DNA of 64,000 bases, from assembly GCA_021323865.1 (NCBI GenBank), contig JAJPKF010000006.1:1-64000 (forward strand). The letters are read 5' to 3'. The stretch comes from Pseudomonadota bacterium. Lineage in GTDB: Bacteria; Chloroflexota; UBA5177; JAJPKF01. Of the stretch, positions 37,112-44,770 are shown piece after piece (position 1 is the first letter of the stretch; every line of letters starts with the position of its first letter). The notes beneath the pieces were generated by a model. The model was not told the DNA's origin, ran no database searches, and saw only the letters and a program-made list of their open reading frames with translations. The position numbers were made by a program, and so were the translations under genes.

Positions 37112-37813
37112 TTACGCCGCCTGGCTGCGCAGAAAGGCCGGATACTCGCTCTGCGGGAGGTCGGACACGAGCTTCCCACGGTCGAGCACCAGAACCCGAC
37201 GACCCAATGCATCGACAATGTGCGAGTCGTGGGTGGCGATGACGACCGTGATGCCACAGCTGTTGATGACGGACAGCAACCGAATGATGCGTTCAGTCGC
37301 CGAGGGGCTCAGATTACCGGTGGGCTCGTCGGCCAGGATCACGCGGGGTCGGTTCACCAGGGCCCGCGCGATGGCCACCTGCTGGCGCTGCCCTCCCGAG
37401 AGATCGGTTGGGAAGCGATCGGCCAGATCCTCCAGGCCCGTGAGGAACAGTACGGAATCAGTGCGCTCCCGTGTCTCAGCCTGGTTCAGCCCGGAGGTTT
37501 GGAGCGGGAGGGTGACGTTCTCACGCACCGTTCGCGTCGCCAGAAGCCGGACGTCCTGAAACACCGCGCCCACCAAACGACGGTGGCGGGCGAGCGCTCC
37601 CGCGCGCAGTGAGGAGATGTCACGACCTTGGAACAGGATTCGGCCCGAGCTGATCGACTCCTCTCGAATCAGGAGCTTGAAGAAGGTCGTCTTGCCTGCC
37701 CCGTTCGGACCGACGAGGAACACGAAGTCGCCCTGAGGAATGGCGAGGCTCAGGTCGGACAGGGCTTGTACTCCGCCCGGGTAAACCTTGCCGAGCTTGC
37801 GAGTGACGATCAT
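37112..37813 (-). CDS. ftsE: Cell-division ABC transporter ATPase FtsE
   Basis: 233-residue ATPase with Walker A GPNGAGKTTFFKLL, Q-loop FQDVRLL, signature LSGGQRQQVAIARAL, Walker B VILADEPTGNL and the H-loop THDSH. It powers the FtsEX complex that activates septal peptidoglycan hydrolases. It starts 6 nt after ftsX. In most bacteria ftsE precedes ftsX; here the order is reversed. Confidence 0.9.
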   Translation of the reverse strand: MIVTRKLGKVYPGGVQALSDLSLAIPQGDFVFLVGPNGAGKTTFFKLLIREESISSGRILFQGRDISSLRAGALARHRRLVGAVFQDVRLLATRTVRENVTLPLQTSGLNQAETRERTDSVLFLTGLEDLADRFPTDLSGGQRQQVAIARALVNRPRVILADEPTGNLSPSATERIIRLLSVINSCGITVVIATHDSHIVDALGRRVLVLDRGKLVSDLPQSEYPAFLRSQAA

Positions 37814-37819
37814 CCGGCG

Positions 37820-38710
37820 CTAAATGCCTGCAAACCGGCGGATCGAGATGTATGAGCCGGCGGCGCCCACAAAAGCGCCTGTTCCCACCACGGTGGCGGC
37901 GACGCGAGTGACGAAGCTCGGTGTGGTGTTTATGGGAAGCAGGGCAAGGGCGGCATTGCCGCTTCCGACCAAGATGTGGTTCATCAAGGGGAAGTACAGC
38001 CCCACGGCTGCGACGCACGCAAGACCTGCCCCCACGAGGCCGAGAAGGATCCCTTCGAGGATCAACGGATTGCGCACGAATCGGTGGCTCGCGCCGATGA
38101 GACGCATCACCTCGATCTCGTCGCGGCGTGCCTCCACCGTGAGGTGCGTGGTGTTTACCACGATCACCAGCGCCAGAAATGCCAAGCCGACAACGAGAGC
38201 CAGGCCGGCAATGCGTACGAAGTCCGTAATCTGGATGAGCTTGGAGGTCAGATTGGGATTGAAGATGACGTGACTCACGCGAGGATCGGCCGCCAGCCAG
38301 TGCGCGATTCGGCTATACACGTGGGCGTCCCTGGTCTTCACCTGGATGCTGGCGGGTAGCGGGTTGCCCTGAAGAGCAGCCAGCATCGTGGAGTCGCCCG
38401 CGAATGTCTTCCGGAATTGGGCGAGTGCATCCCCTTTGGTTACGTAAGACACGTGAGTATGCGGCCATTTGGTCTGCAGGGTTTGTTCGAGGCCCTGTGC
38501 CCCGGGCGTCCCCACCCAACCCTTTAGATCGGCGATTACATTGGCCTTTGCCTCGAGGCCCGATGCGGCGGTATCGAGGCCGCTTGCCAGGACCAAAAAG
38601 ATGGTGAGCGCGCTCAGCATGAAGGTGAGGGTTGCCACCGCGACGATCGTCGCACCGCGGTGCCGGGTCAGCCCCAGAGATGCGCTTCGCAGGGTACCAA
38701 GAAAGGGCAC
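37820..38710 (-). CDS. ftsX: Cell-division protein FtsX
   Basis: 296-residue permease-like partner of FtsE. One N-terminal membrane helix (about 22-45), an extracytoplasmic domain of about 120 residues, then three C-terminal helices, the FtsX layout. The segment ARRDEIEVMRLIGASHRFVRNPLILEG is the FtsX cytoplasmic coupling motif. GTG at 38710 is chosen because GGAGGAG lies 4-5 nt further upstream and VPFLGTLRSASLGL is a typical FtsX start; the frame extends to 38929 without similarity. First gene of the pair, so ftsX-ftsE order. Confidence 0.88.
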   Translation of the reverse strand: MPFLGTLRSASLGLTRHRGATIVAVATLTFMLSALTIFLVLASGLDTAASGLEAKANVIADLKGWVGTPGAQGLEQTLQTKWPHTHVSYVTKGDALAQFRKTFAGDSTMLAALQGNPLPASIQVKTRDAHVYSRIAHWLAADPRVSHVIFNPNLTSKLIQITDFVRIAGLALVVGLAFLALVIVVNTTHLTVEARRDEIEVMRLIGASHRFVRNPLILEGILLGLVGAGLACVAAVGLYFPLMNHILVGSGNAALALLPINTTPSFVTRVAATVVGTGAFVGAAGSYISIRRFAGI

Positions 38711-38796
38711 AGTTCTCCTCCTGTCGAATCGCAACCATGGTGACGGTTGAACGGCCGGTGAGCCATGGCCAGTTAAGGCCATGTGCCCCTTTCCCC

Positions 38797-38826
38797 TTGA
38801 CATAGCTCCCATTCCCGGGATATGGT
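38797..38826 (+). promoter_or_regulatory. Sigma-70-type promoter
   Basis: TTGACA at 38797-38802 and TATGGT at 38821-38826, with an 18-nt spacer, face the small plus-strand gene at 38875. The -35 is a perfect consensus match. Confidence 0.6.
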
Positions 38827-38874
38827 GTATGCTGAGGTAGAACAGGTGACCTAAAGACCCGCGAGGAGGCCGGT

Positions 38875-39075
38875 GTGAACAGACAAATCTCGTCGTACGA
38901 GCGCAGGCTGAGCGAGACTGGGACCACACTCCGGGACATGGAAGACGCAGGCGAGACCGGGCGGCCGTATCAACGGCTTCTGCGTCAGTGGCTTGAGCTA
39001 CTCGCCGCGTACGAGTACGAGGTGGACGTCCAGAAGGAGGGAGCGTCTCTGGCGGCGTTAGCCGCCGGCGTCTGA
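38875..39075 (+). CDS. Small charged helical protein of unknown function
   Basis: 66-residue protein, no membrane segment, rich in Arg/Glu/Leu and probably all-helical (SYERRLSETGTTLRDMEDAG...PYQRLLRQWLELLAAYEYEV). It has a good promoter, and GGAGG stands 7 nt before the GTG start, so it is most likely expressed. It lies divergent from ftsX; its 3' end overlaps the convergent NfeD gene by 18 nt. No family recognised. Confidence 0.65.
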   Translation: MNRQISSYERRLSETGTTLRDMEDAGETGRPYQRLLRQWLELLAAYEYEVDVQKEGASLAALAAGV

Positions 39076-39405
39076 TTCGGCAGGCGCCACGATCGCGCGC
39101 AGGCCTTCCACGCGAAGGATCCTCACCGTGTCCCCATTTCCCACGGCAGCTCCGATGGTCCGAGCCCTCCAGATCTCGCTTCCATAGCGGATCTCACCGT
39201 CACGGTCGATGCGGCTGATTGCCGGCACCAGCGCGCCGATCATACCCTCCCGCCCAGTACACACGGGAACTCGCCGCAGCCGCCGCTGCAGCAGGTACAG
39301 GCCGCTCATGCCCAAGATGACGGAAACTGCCGCGAGTGGGGCGGCGACGTCCAAGGGCAGGAGACCGAACGCGGCCAGTAGCAGGAGAACGACGGCGAGG
39401 ATCAC
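39058..39405 (-). CDS. NfeD-like short membrane protein with OB-fold domain
   Basis: 115-residue protein with two N-terminal membrane helices (about 2-20 and 22-40) and a C-terminal OB-fold of the NfeD type (GMIGALVPAISRIDRDGEIRYGSEIWRARTIG...GDTVRILRVEGLRAIV). Short NfeD proteins partner with slipin/flotillin-like proteins in membrane organisation; no slipin gene is in the window. GTG start at 39405 with GGGAGGCGC upstream. Confidence 0.8.
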   Translation of the reverse strand: MILAVVLLLLAAFGLLPLDVAAPLAAVSVILGMSGLYLLQRRLRRVPVCTGREGMIGALVPAISRIDRDGEIRYGSEIWRARTIGAAVGNGDTVRILRVEGLRAIVAPAESDAGG

Positions 39406-39577
39406 ATGCGCCTCCCTCGGCCTGTACCGGATTATCCGTTACGGACTTGCCGGAATACATACCGCCCGATGCTGCAGCCCGACATTCTGAAGGTTTTCAA
39501 TCATCAGTGGACTGAAGCGGTAAGTGCTCCCGGCTGAATGGCCTGAGTCGGCGGCGGGCAGGTTGATAGGCTGGACT

Positions 39578-39937
39578 ATGGCCTTCTGCCCGATCTGCGA
39601 GCGTGAGTTTCCGCCCGGCTCTCGGTGCGTCGAGCATGGAGGCTTGGTGGAAACGATTCCGGGAGTCCATCGTGAGCCGGCCGACGATCCGTGGGTGCGA
39701 GTGGCAACCGTTGGTGGAGATGTCATGGCTCGAAGCTGGGCGGAGCTTCTCGAGAACAACGGCATCCAGACGGTAGTGAAGCCGGGCGGACCCGGTTTCA
39801 GCTTTGGGGCGCCGCCGCCGTTCGGCTTCCCCTGTTACCTGTATGTCCGGACGACTGCCCTGGAACGGGCGACGGCCATTCTGGAAGGATATGCGGCCCC
39901 CGGCTCGCTCGACCTCGATCAGGCGGGGACCGGCTGA
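39578..39937 (+). CDS. DUF2007-type protein with zinc-knuckle-like N terminus
   Basis: 119 residues: an N-terminal CPICEREFPPGSRCVEH, possibly metal-binding, followed by a domain like DUF2007 (VRVATVGGDVMARSWAELLENNGIQTVVK...YLYVRTTALERATAILEGY). DUF2007 proteins resemble PII-fold signal transducers in shape; function unknown. No Shine-Dalgarno site, but a TAGGCT hexamer ends 5 nt before the ATG, which could mark a leaderless transcript. The next gene (RidA) starts 1 nt after its stop. Confidence 0.7.
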   Translation: MAFCPICEREFPPGSRCVEHGGLVETIPGVHREPADDPWVRVATVGGDVMARSWAELLENNGIQTVVKPGGPGFSFGAPPPFGFPCYLYVRTTALERATAILEGYAAPGSLDLDQAGTG

Positions 39938-39938
39938 C

Positions 39939-40415
39939 GTGACCGACCCGCAAGAGCGCCTGTCGGCCATGGGCATGCCGCTTCCGCCGGTGCCGCTGCC
40001 GGTCGCGTCCTACGTGCCCTTCGTGCGGACCGGGCCCCTCGTGTTTACGGCCGGCCAGGTTCCTCGGCGCGACGGGGCCATCATCACCGGCGTCGTGGGA
40101 TCGTCGATCGACCCGTCCGCGGCCCGAGATGCCGCTGCCATCGCTGCCGTCCAGGCGATAGCCGCGGTCAAGGAGGCAGCGGGCGACCTACGCTTGGTGC
40201 GCCGGATCGTCAAGGCGACGGTCTTTGTCAGCTCGGCGCCAGACTTTCACGGCCAATCATCCGTGGCGGATGGCGCTTCAGAGCTTTTGGAGGCGGCATT
40301 CGGCAGCCACGGGAAGCATGCGCGCAGCGCCGTCGGTGTCGCGGCATTGCCAGGCGGCGCATGCGTCGAGGTGGAGCTGATTGCGGAAATCGGGGAGCCG
40401 CAGTCGGCATCCTGA
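39939..40415 (+). CDS. RidA/YjgF-family protein
   Basis: 158-residue RidA-like protein. It shows VPFVRTGPLVFTAGQVPRRDG, GASELLEAAFGSHGKHARSAVGVAALPGGACVEVELIAEI, matching the YjgF subgroup with longer N terminus. Classic RidA deaminates reactive enamines and imines from PLP enzymes through an Arg; the Arg in HARSAVGVAALP is present at the expected place. GTG start, 1 nt after the preceding stop, so co-translated. Confidence 0.87.
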   Translation: MTDPQERLSAMGMPLPPVPLPVASYVPFVRTGPLVFTAGQVPRRDGAIITGVVGSSIDPSAARDAAAIAAVQAIAAVKEAAGDLRLVRRIVKATVFVSSAPDFHGQSSVADGASELLEAAFGSHGKHARSAVGVAALPGGACVEVELIAEIGEPQSAS

Positions 40416-40468
40416 CTGCGTGATCCGGGAGCCGGAATCGCCCACCGTTCTCCATAGAATGAGCCACT

Positions 40469-41299
40469 GTGCAATCAAAGCCGCCGACCGGGGGCGAACC
40501 ACAGCCCCCGAATCCGTACAATCTTGACATCGCCGCGGACCTGTTTGATGACCTTCACCAGGGGTCTGCGGATGTCCAGCTGGTTCTGGAGCTGGCGCGG
40601 GAAGCCGGTGGTCCCATCCTCGAGCTGGCATGTGGCACCGGGCGGTGTCTGATCCCCCTGATCCGAGCAGGGTTCGACGTCGTGGGGCTGGATCTGGCTC
40701 CTCCGATGCTCGAACGGCTCCAAACCAAGGTGAGTCAGGAACCGGAAGAGGTTCGCCACCGAGCCACCACGCTGGTAGCGGACGGCAGCTCCTTCTCCTT
40801 ACCCCTGCGTTTCGGCTTGGCCTTCATGGTGGCTGACGCCTTCGGGCAGATTCCCGCGAAACAGCAGCAGGAGTCTCTGGCAGTGAACGTCTTCGACCAC
40901 CTCCGAGCCGGAGGTGTCTTCGTCATCGATACGTTCCATCCCGACATCCACCGGCTGCTGGAGCGAGGACGATCCGAACGGACCGCGCGGGGCTATCAGG
41001 TGGTCAGTGAAGACATTGATCACGACCGGGCGAATCAGGTGTTCATCGTCAGAACGTCATATTCGCTCGACGGTCACACTGTGAGCCAGATCGAATGGCC
41101 GTTGCGCTACAGCTTCCGCTTCGAGCTCGAGCATCTTCTCGAGAAGGTTGGCTTCACCATCGAAGCGGTGTGGGGTAATCACCGGCGGGAGCCGGTGAGG
41201 GACGATACGCGGCGCTTGTTCGTCGTCGCCCGCAAGCCGAGCCAAGACGAGCCGTTACCGGCGGAGGCCATGGAGGCCGTGGCCCTTGTGCAGACCTAG
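40469..41299 (+). CDS. Class I SAM-dependent methyltransferase
   Basis: 276 residues with the SAM-binding motif ILELACGTGRCLIPL (about 49-63), the acidic loop VVGLDLAPPML and the post-motif AFMVADAFGQIP. The C-terminal half has the β-strands typical of small-molecule methyltransferases. Substrate unknown. GTG start at 40469; a TAGAAT hexamer lies 8 nt upstream, suggesting a leaderless or near-leaderless transcript. The following membrane protein starts 11 nt downstream. Confidence 0.87.
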   Translation: MQSKPPTGGEPQPPNPYNLDIAADLFDDLHQGSADVQLVLELAREAGGPILELACGTGRCLIPLIRAGFDVVGLDLAPPMLERLQTKVSQEPEEVRHRATTLVADGSSFSLPLRFGLAFMVADAFGQIPAKQQQESLAVNVFDHLRAGGVFVIDTFHPDIHRLLERGRSERTARGYQVVSEDIDHDRANQVFIVRTSYSLDGHTVSQIEWPLRYSFRFELEHLLEKVGFTIEAVWGNHRREPVRDDTRRLFVVARKPSQDEPLPAEAMEAVALVQT

Positions 41300-41310
41300 G
41301 AAGGCGATAG

Positions 41311-41853
41311 ATGACAGATTCACGTGAGACCCCACTCCCGGTCGCGCAGACGGGCCCGTCATCCGACGTTCGGCCCCCAATTTGGGGATTTCGGCTCGTC
41401 GGGTTGCTGCCGTTGGCGGCAATGATCGTGGCGCTCTTCCTTCCCTGGGGCCATGGCGGCGGCGTCAACGAGGGCATCGCAGACTACGCAGCGCCGGGAC
41501 CGGCGATTGTCGCCTGGGCGCTGGTGGCGCTGGGGCTCGCCCTGGCCCTTGCCGCCGCTGCGGGGATGTGGCTCGCCCGCCGCAGGCTGTCCCTCAGCAG
41601 CCCGCTTGGGGCGGGGACGTACCTGCTGGGTCTACTCACCTGGTATGCCTCCGCCATCCTGCCCAGCGAGATTGCCAGCGGCTGCAGTGGGAACGGGGGG
41701 CCGCTGTGCAACACGCCCCCGGCGAGTCCGACCGTGCCGGGCTCATCGCCGGCGTTCGGGTTCTATCTCGGCGCCGTGGGCGCCGTGATCCTCATCGGCC
41801 TCTGGATCGCGTTCTCGCAAGGCCTGTGGCAGACCGAGGCCGATAATCCCTAA
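41311..41853 (+). CDS. Four-helix membrane protein of unknown function
   Basis: 180-residue integral membrane protein with four helices (about 27-45, 66-90, 100-118, 148-168). A loop between helices 3 and 4 contains two Cys (SGCSGNGGPLCNTPP), possibly an extracytoplasmic disulfide. The N-terminal 25 residues are polar. It may be co-transcribed with the methyltransferase. No family recognised. Confidence 0.7.
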   Translation: MTDSRETPLPVAQTGPSSDVRPPIWGFRLVGLLPLAAMIVALFLPWGHGGGVNEGIADYAAPGPAIVAWALVALGLALALAAAAGMWLARRRLSLSSPLGAGTYLLGLLTWYASAILPSEIASGCSGNGGPLCNTPPASPTVPGSSPAFGFYLGAVGAVILIGLWIAFSQGLWQTEADNP

Positions 41854-41859
41854 GCAAAT

Positions 41860-42729
41860 CTATTCGGAGCGTGCCCCAAGGGCCCCCACGCAGCGTGCCG
41901 CCATCCGTGTGGCGAGTGCCGCCCGGTCGCGCAGGCCGGCTCCGGCCAGCTCCGCGGCGAGCCAGCCGCCGTTGAATGCGTCGCCCGCGCCGGTTGTGTC
42001 GACCACCTCGGCCTTGATGGATGGCTGATTGAAGCGCCGTTCGCCGTCACTGATGTGGGCCCCTCTGCTTCCGTCCTTGATGACGACCAACGGCGCCAAT
42101 GTGTGGAGCTCTCGAAAGCAATTCTCAAGTCCTATGACTCCCGCCAGTGCAATCGCCTCCGCGCGGTTGGCCAGTACGAGATTCGGTTTGAGGATCTGGA
42201 GCAGGTCTCGGATTCGCATCACGCCGGCGCTCTTCAACACACTCACCGCCGAGGGATCGACGGAGAGAAATGCCTCCGAAGCCAGCGACCTGGCCCTGAG
42301 GATGGCCTCGGTCAAAGACTCGGATGCGAAGGAGTAACCCGTGAGATGCAGAGCCCCTGCCGATTTAAGGACCGGTTCCGGTAGATGTTCTGGGCGCAGG
42401 AGGGCCGAAGCCATGCGCGCGCTGCGCATGGTCCTGCCTCCCCGGGTGCCCAGGCGTGACAGTACGACACCCGACTCCCCATCGTGGATGCGCGTGGCGT
42501 GAGCCGGCACGCCGTCCGAGGTCAGCCCCTCAAGGAGTAGCGTCCCCAACAGGTCGTCGCCGACCGCTCCGATCCAGCAGCTCTGTGCCCCGGCCCGCCT
42601 GGCCCAAACGGCCACATTGGCGGCCGATCCGCCGGGTCGAAAATGGATTCCCGACGGCATTCCATCTGCCGTCTGCCGCCCCTCGATGATGACGTCGGCC
42701 AGCAGGTCGCCGATGCAAGCGAGCACCAA
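41860..42729 (-). CDS. PfkB-family carbohydrate kinase (pseudouridine kinase candidate)
   Basis: 289-residue ribokinase-fold kinase. GGSAANVAVWARR is the substrate-side PfkB motif, and DTTGAGDAFNGGWLA the ATP/anion-hole motif with the catalytic Asp. The gene follows psuG directly (TTG start overlapping no bases, GTG 3 nt further in), so phosphorylation of pseudouridine to pseudouridine 5'-phosphate is the likely role, inferred from context. Ribokinase or another nucleoside kinase remains possible. Confidence 0.88.
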   Translation of the reverse strand: MVLACIGDLLADVIIEGRQTADGMPSGIHFRPGGSAANVAVWARRAGAQSCWIGAVGDDLLGTLLLEGLTSDGVPAHATRIHDGESGVVLSRLGTRGGRTMRSARMASALLRPEHLPEPVLKSAGALHLTGYSFASESLTEAILRARSLASEAFLSVDPSAVSVLKSAGVMRIRDLLQILKPNLVLANRAEAIALAGVIGLENCFRELHTLAPLVVIKDGSRGAHISDGERRFNQPSIKAEVVDTTGAGDAFNGGWLAAELAGAGLRDRAALATRMAARCVGALGARSE

Positions 42730-43626
42730 TCAGAGGGCGCTGATGGCCAGGGCGATCTCCGACGCCACTCTGGCGTTCGACACCAGAAGATCCGTGTTCA
42801 CTCGCACGCTTCGTCCACTGGTCTGATCGGCAATGTGCCGAAGCATGAATGGAGTGACGGCCTTGCCCCGCACGCCCTCACGTTGCGCTTCCTGCACTCC
42901 TGCTTCCACCAGAGCGTCCAGCTCGGTCCGGTCCAAAGCCGAATCGACCGGGGGTGGATTGGCGACGATGATTCCGGTATCCAACCCGATCGCCGCTTGG
43001 GCGCGGACCATGTGGGCCACCGTCTCGGCGCCGTCGACGGCCGGCACCGAATGTGCTGACTCCCGACAATAGAAATCTGGCAGGACGTTGGTCCCGTAGC
43101 CCACCAGCGGGACGCCTACCGTCTCCAGGTACTCGAGCGTTCGCGGCACGTCGAGGATGGATTTGATGCCCGAGCACACCGTCACCACCGGCGTCCTGGC
43201 CAGTGTCCATAGGTCGTTGGAAACATCGCCCGTGTCCTCCGCGCCCCGATGGACGCCGCCGATGCCACCGGTAGCCAGCACCTGAATGCCGGCGGAGTGG
43301 GCGATCGTAAGGGATGAGCCGACTGTTGTGGCAAGCGTGGAGCGGGTCGCCAGCCCCCATCCAATGTCACGGGTTCCTGCCTTCCCGATGGTTGGGTCCC
43401 GTGCGAGTCGTTCCAGAATCCCCTCATCCACGCCCACGTGGATCACGCCGTCTATCAACGCCAATGTTGCCGGTGTCGCGCCCGTCGCAATCACCGCGGC
43501 CTCCACGGCGCGAGCGGCCTCGAGGTTGTCTGGCCATGGCAACCCTTGCGCGATGACCGAGGACTCCAACGCAACCACTGGACGGGAGTGGTGCAGCGCC
43601 GCGGCCACCCGACCGTCGAATCTCAC
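42730..43626 (-). CDS. psuG: Pseudouridine-5'-phosphate glycosidase
   Basis: 298-residue enzyme that cleaves pseudouridine 5'-phosphate to uracil and ribose 5-phosphate. Family signatures: VALESSVIAQGLPWPDNLEAA, GVIHVGVD, KAGTRDIGWGLA (catalytic Lys region), GGIGGVHRGAE, SNDLWTLARTPVVTVCSGIKSILD, VGYGTNVLPDFYCRES. Upstream of and adjacent to a PfkB kinase, as in the known psuK-psuG catabolic pair. GTG start without clear ribosome site. Confidence 0.95.
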   Translation of the reverse strand: MRFDGRVAAALHHSRPVVALESSVIAQGLPWPDNLEAARAVEAAVIATGATPATLALIDGVIHVGVDEGILERLARDPTIGKAGTRDIGWGLATRSTLATTVGSSLTIAHSAGIQVLATGGIGGVHRGAEDTGDVSNDLWTLARTPVVTVCSGIKSILDVPRTLEYLETVGVPLVGYGTNVLPDFYCRESAHSVPAVDGAETVAHMVRAQAAIGLDTGIIVANPPPVDSALDRTELDALVEAGVQEAQREGVRGKAVTPFMLRHIADQTSGRSVRVNTDLLVSNARVASEIALAISAL

Positions 43627-43704
43627 TGTTGGAGATCAGGACGTTGGCGGACTATGATCCGGCCCCGAGGGTCCGGCAGGCGCAGGAGGATGGAGCCGTT
43701 ACCG

Positions 43705-44703
43705 TCACGCGTCCGGGTTTGCCCGGGCGAAATCCCTGAGAGCACGCTCGACATATACCCGAGCCATACGCTTTCGGTGTGGAATGGAGCCCTCGGTATT
43801 GTCCATCGGGTGCGTGCTGCGAAAGACCTGGTCGCCGGCGGCCCGGATTAGCTCATCCGTGAGCGGTCGCCCGATCAGCAGCTCCTCCGCTGCCCGCACC
43901 CGCATGGGCAGCGACGCCACCGCGGTGAGAAAGATGCGAGACTGCCGAACCATGCCGTCGACGTCGAGCGCCAGGCCGGTGGCGGCGCCCACCAGCGGGA
44001 AGTCAAACGACATGCGGATGCGCAGCTTCGAATAGACAACCCGGAGGCCGTTGGGCGGCGGCAGTCTGACGGCGGCGACCACCTCGTCGGGCTGTAGGGC
44101 CATCGGAACGAGACCATCGTCGCGATAGAGCTCTTCGAGGGGCAGGAGGCGTTCTCCAGCCGGACCGAACACGGCTACCTGGGCGCCATGGGCCAGCAGC
44201 ACGGGAACGGTATCCGCAGAGGAGACGGCCCAGCACCGATCGCTGCCGGGGGCGACCCGGCAAATCTCGCTGTCCTTCTTCATGCAGAAGCCAACTGCGC
44301 GCCGCCAGTGCTCCGACTGGTTGTAGTAGTTGCAGCGCACATCCAGGCAGATGTTGCCACCGAGGGTCCCCACGCGCCGAACCTGAGGCGAGGAAATGAC
44401 CGCGGCGGCATCGGCGAGCGCCGGATACTCGTTGCGAACGAGCGGCGAGTGTTCGAGCTGGGATAACCTCACGGACCCTCCCAGCCGGAGCCCGCCACTT
44501 TCCTCGCGAACGATGCTTTGCATCTCCCGAAGAGACCGGAGGCCGATGACAAATTTCGGCTCAGCAAGCCGGTGCTTGATGTTGGGGAGGAGGTCCGTGC
44601 CTCCACCCATGTACGCCGCCTCGTCTCCGTATTGCTTCCGGAGCTGGACGGCCTCCGCAACGGAGGCCGGCGTCACGTACGTGAAGGGAGTCAGCCGGAG
44701 CAC
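43705..44703 (-). CDS. Molybdenum hydroxylase FAD subunit with [4Fe-4S] motif (HcrB-like)
   Basis: 332-residue FAD-binding subunit of the xanthine dehydrogenase family. FAD motifs are YMGGGTDLLPNIK and RRVGTLGGNI. An inserted loop holds CLDVRCNYYNQSEHW and further cysteines at 140, 148 and 157 (with Cys124), which matches the extra [4Fe-4S] site of the 4-hydroxybenzoyl-CoA reductase beta subunit. Ordinary xanthine or CO dehydrogenase M subunits lack it. Third gene of a C-A-B order operon with the two subunits below. The likely substrate is an aromatic acyl-CoA, inferred from this motif. Confidence 0.88.
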   Translation of the reverse strand: MLRLTPFTYVTPASVAEAVQLRKQYGDEAAYMGGGTDLLPNIKHRLAEPKFVIGLRSLREMQSIVREESGGLRLGGSVRLSQLEHSPLVRNEYPALADAAAVISSPQVRRVGTLGGNICLDVRCNYYNQSEHWRRAVGFCMKKDSEICRVAPGSDRCWAVSSADTVPVLLAHGAQVAVFGPAGERLLPLEELYRDDGLVPMALQPDEVVAAVRLPPPNGLRVVYSKLRIRMSFDFPLVGAATGLALDVDGMVRQSRIFLTAVASLPMRVRAAEELLIGRPLTDELIRAAGDQVFRSTHPMDNTEGSIPHRKRMARVYVERALRDFARANPDA

Positions 44704-44770
44704 GCTGCAGTCCTTGGTGTGACCACCTGCCGAATCGGGTGAATCGAGTTGACGTCCGTGGTGCAGCTCC

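Noticed and set aside
40247-40631. Minus-strand frames opposite the RidA/methyltransferase boundary
   Set aside because: No start signals or motifs; antisense to recognised genes.
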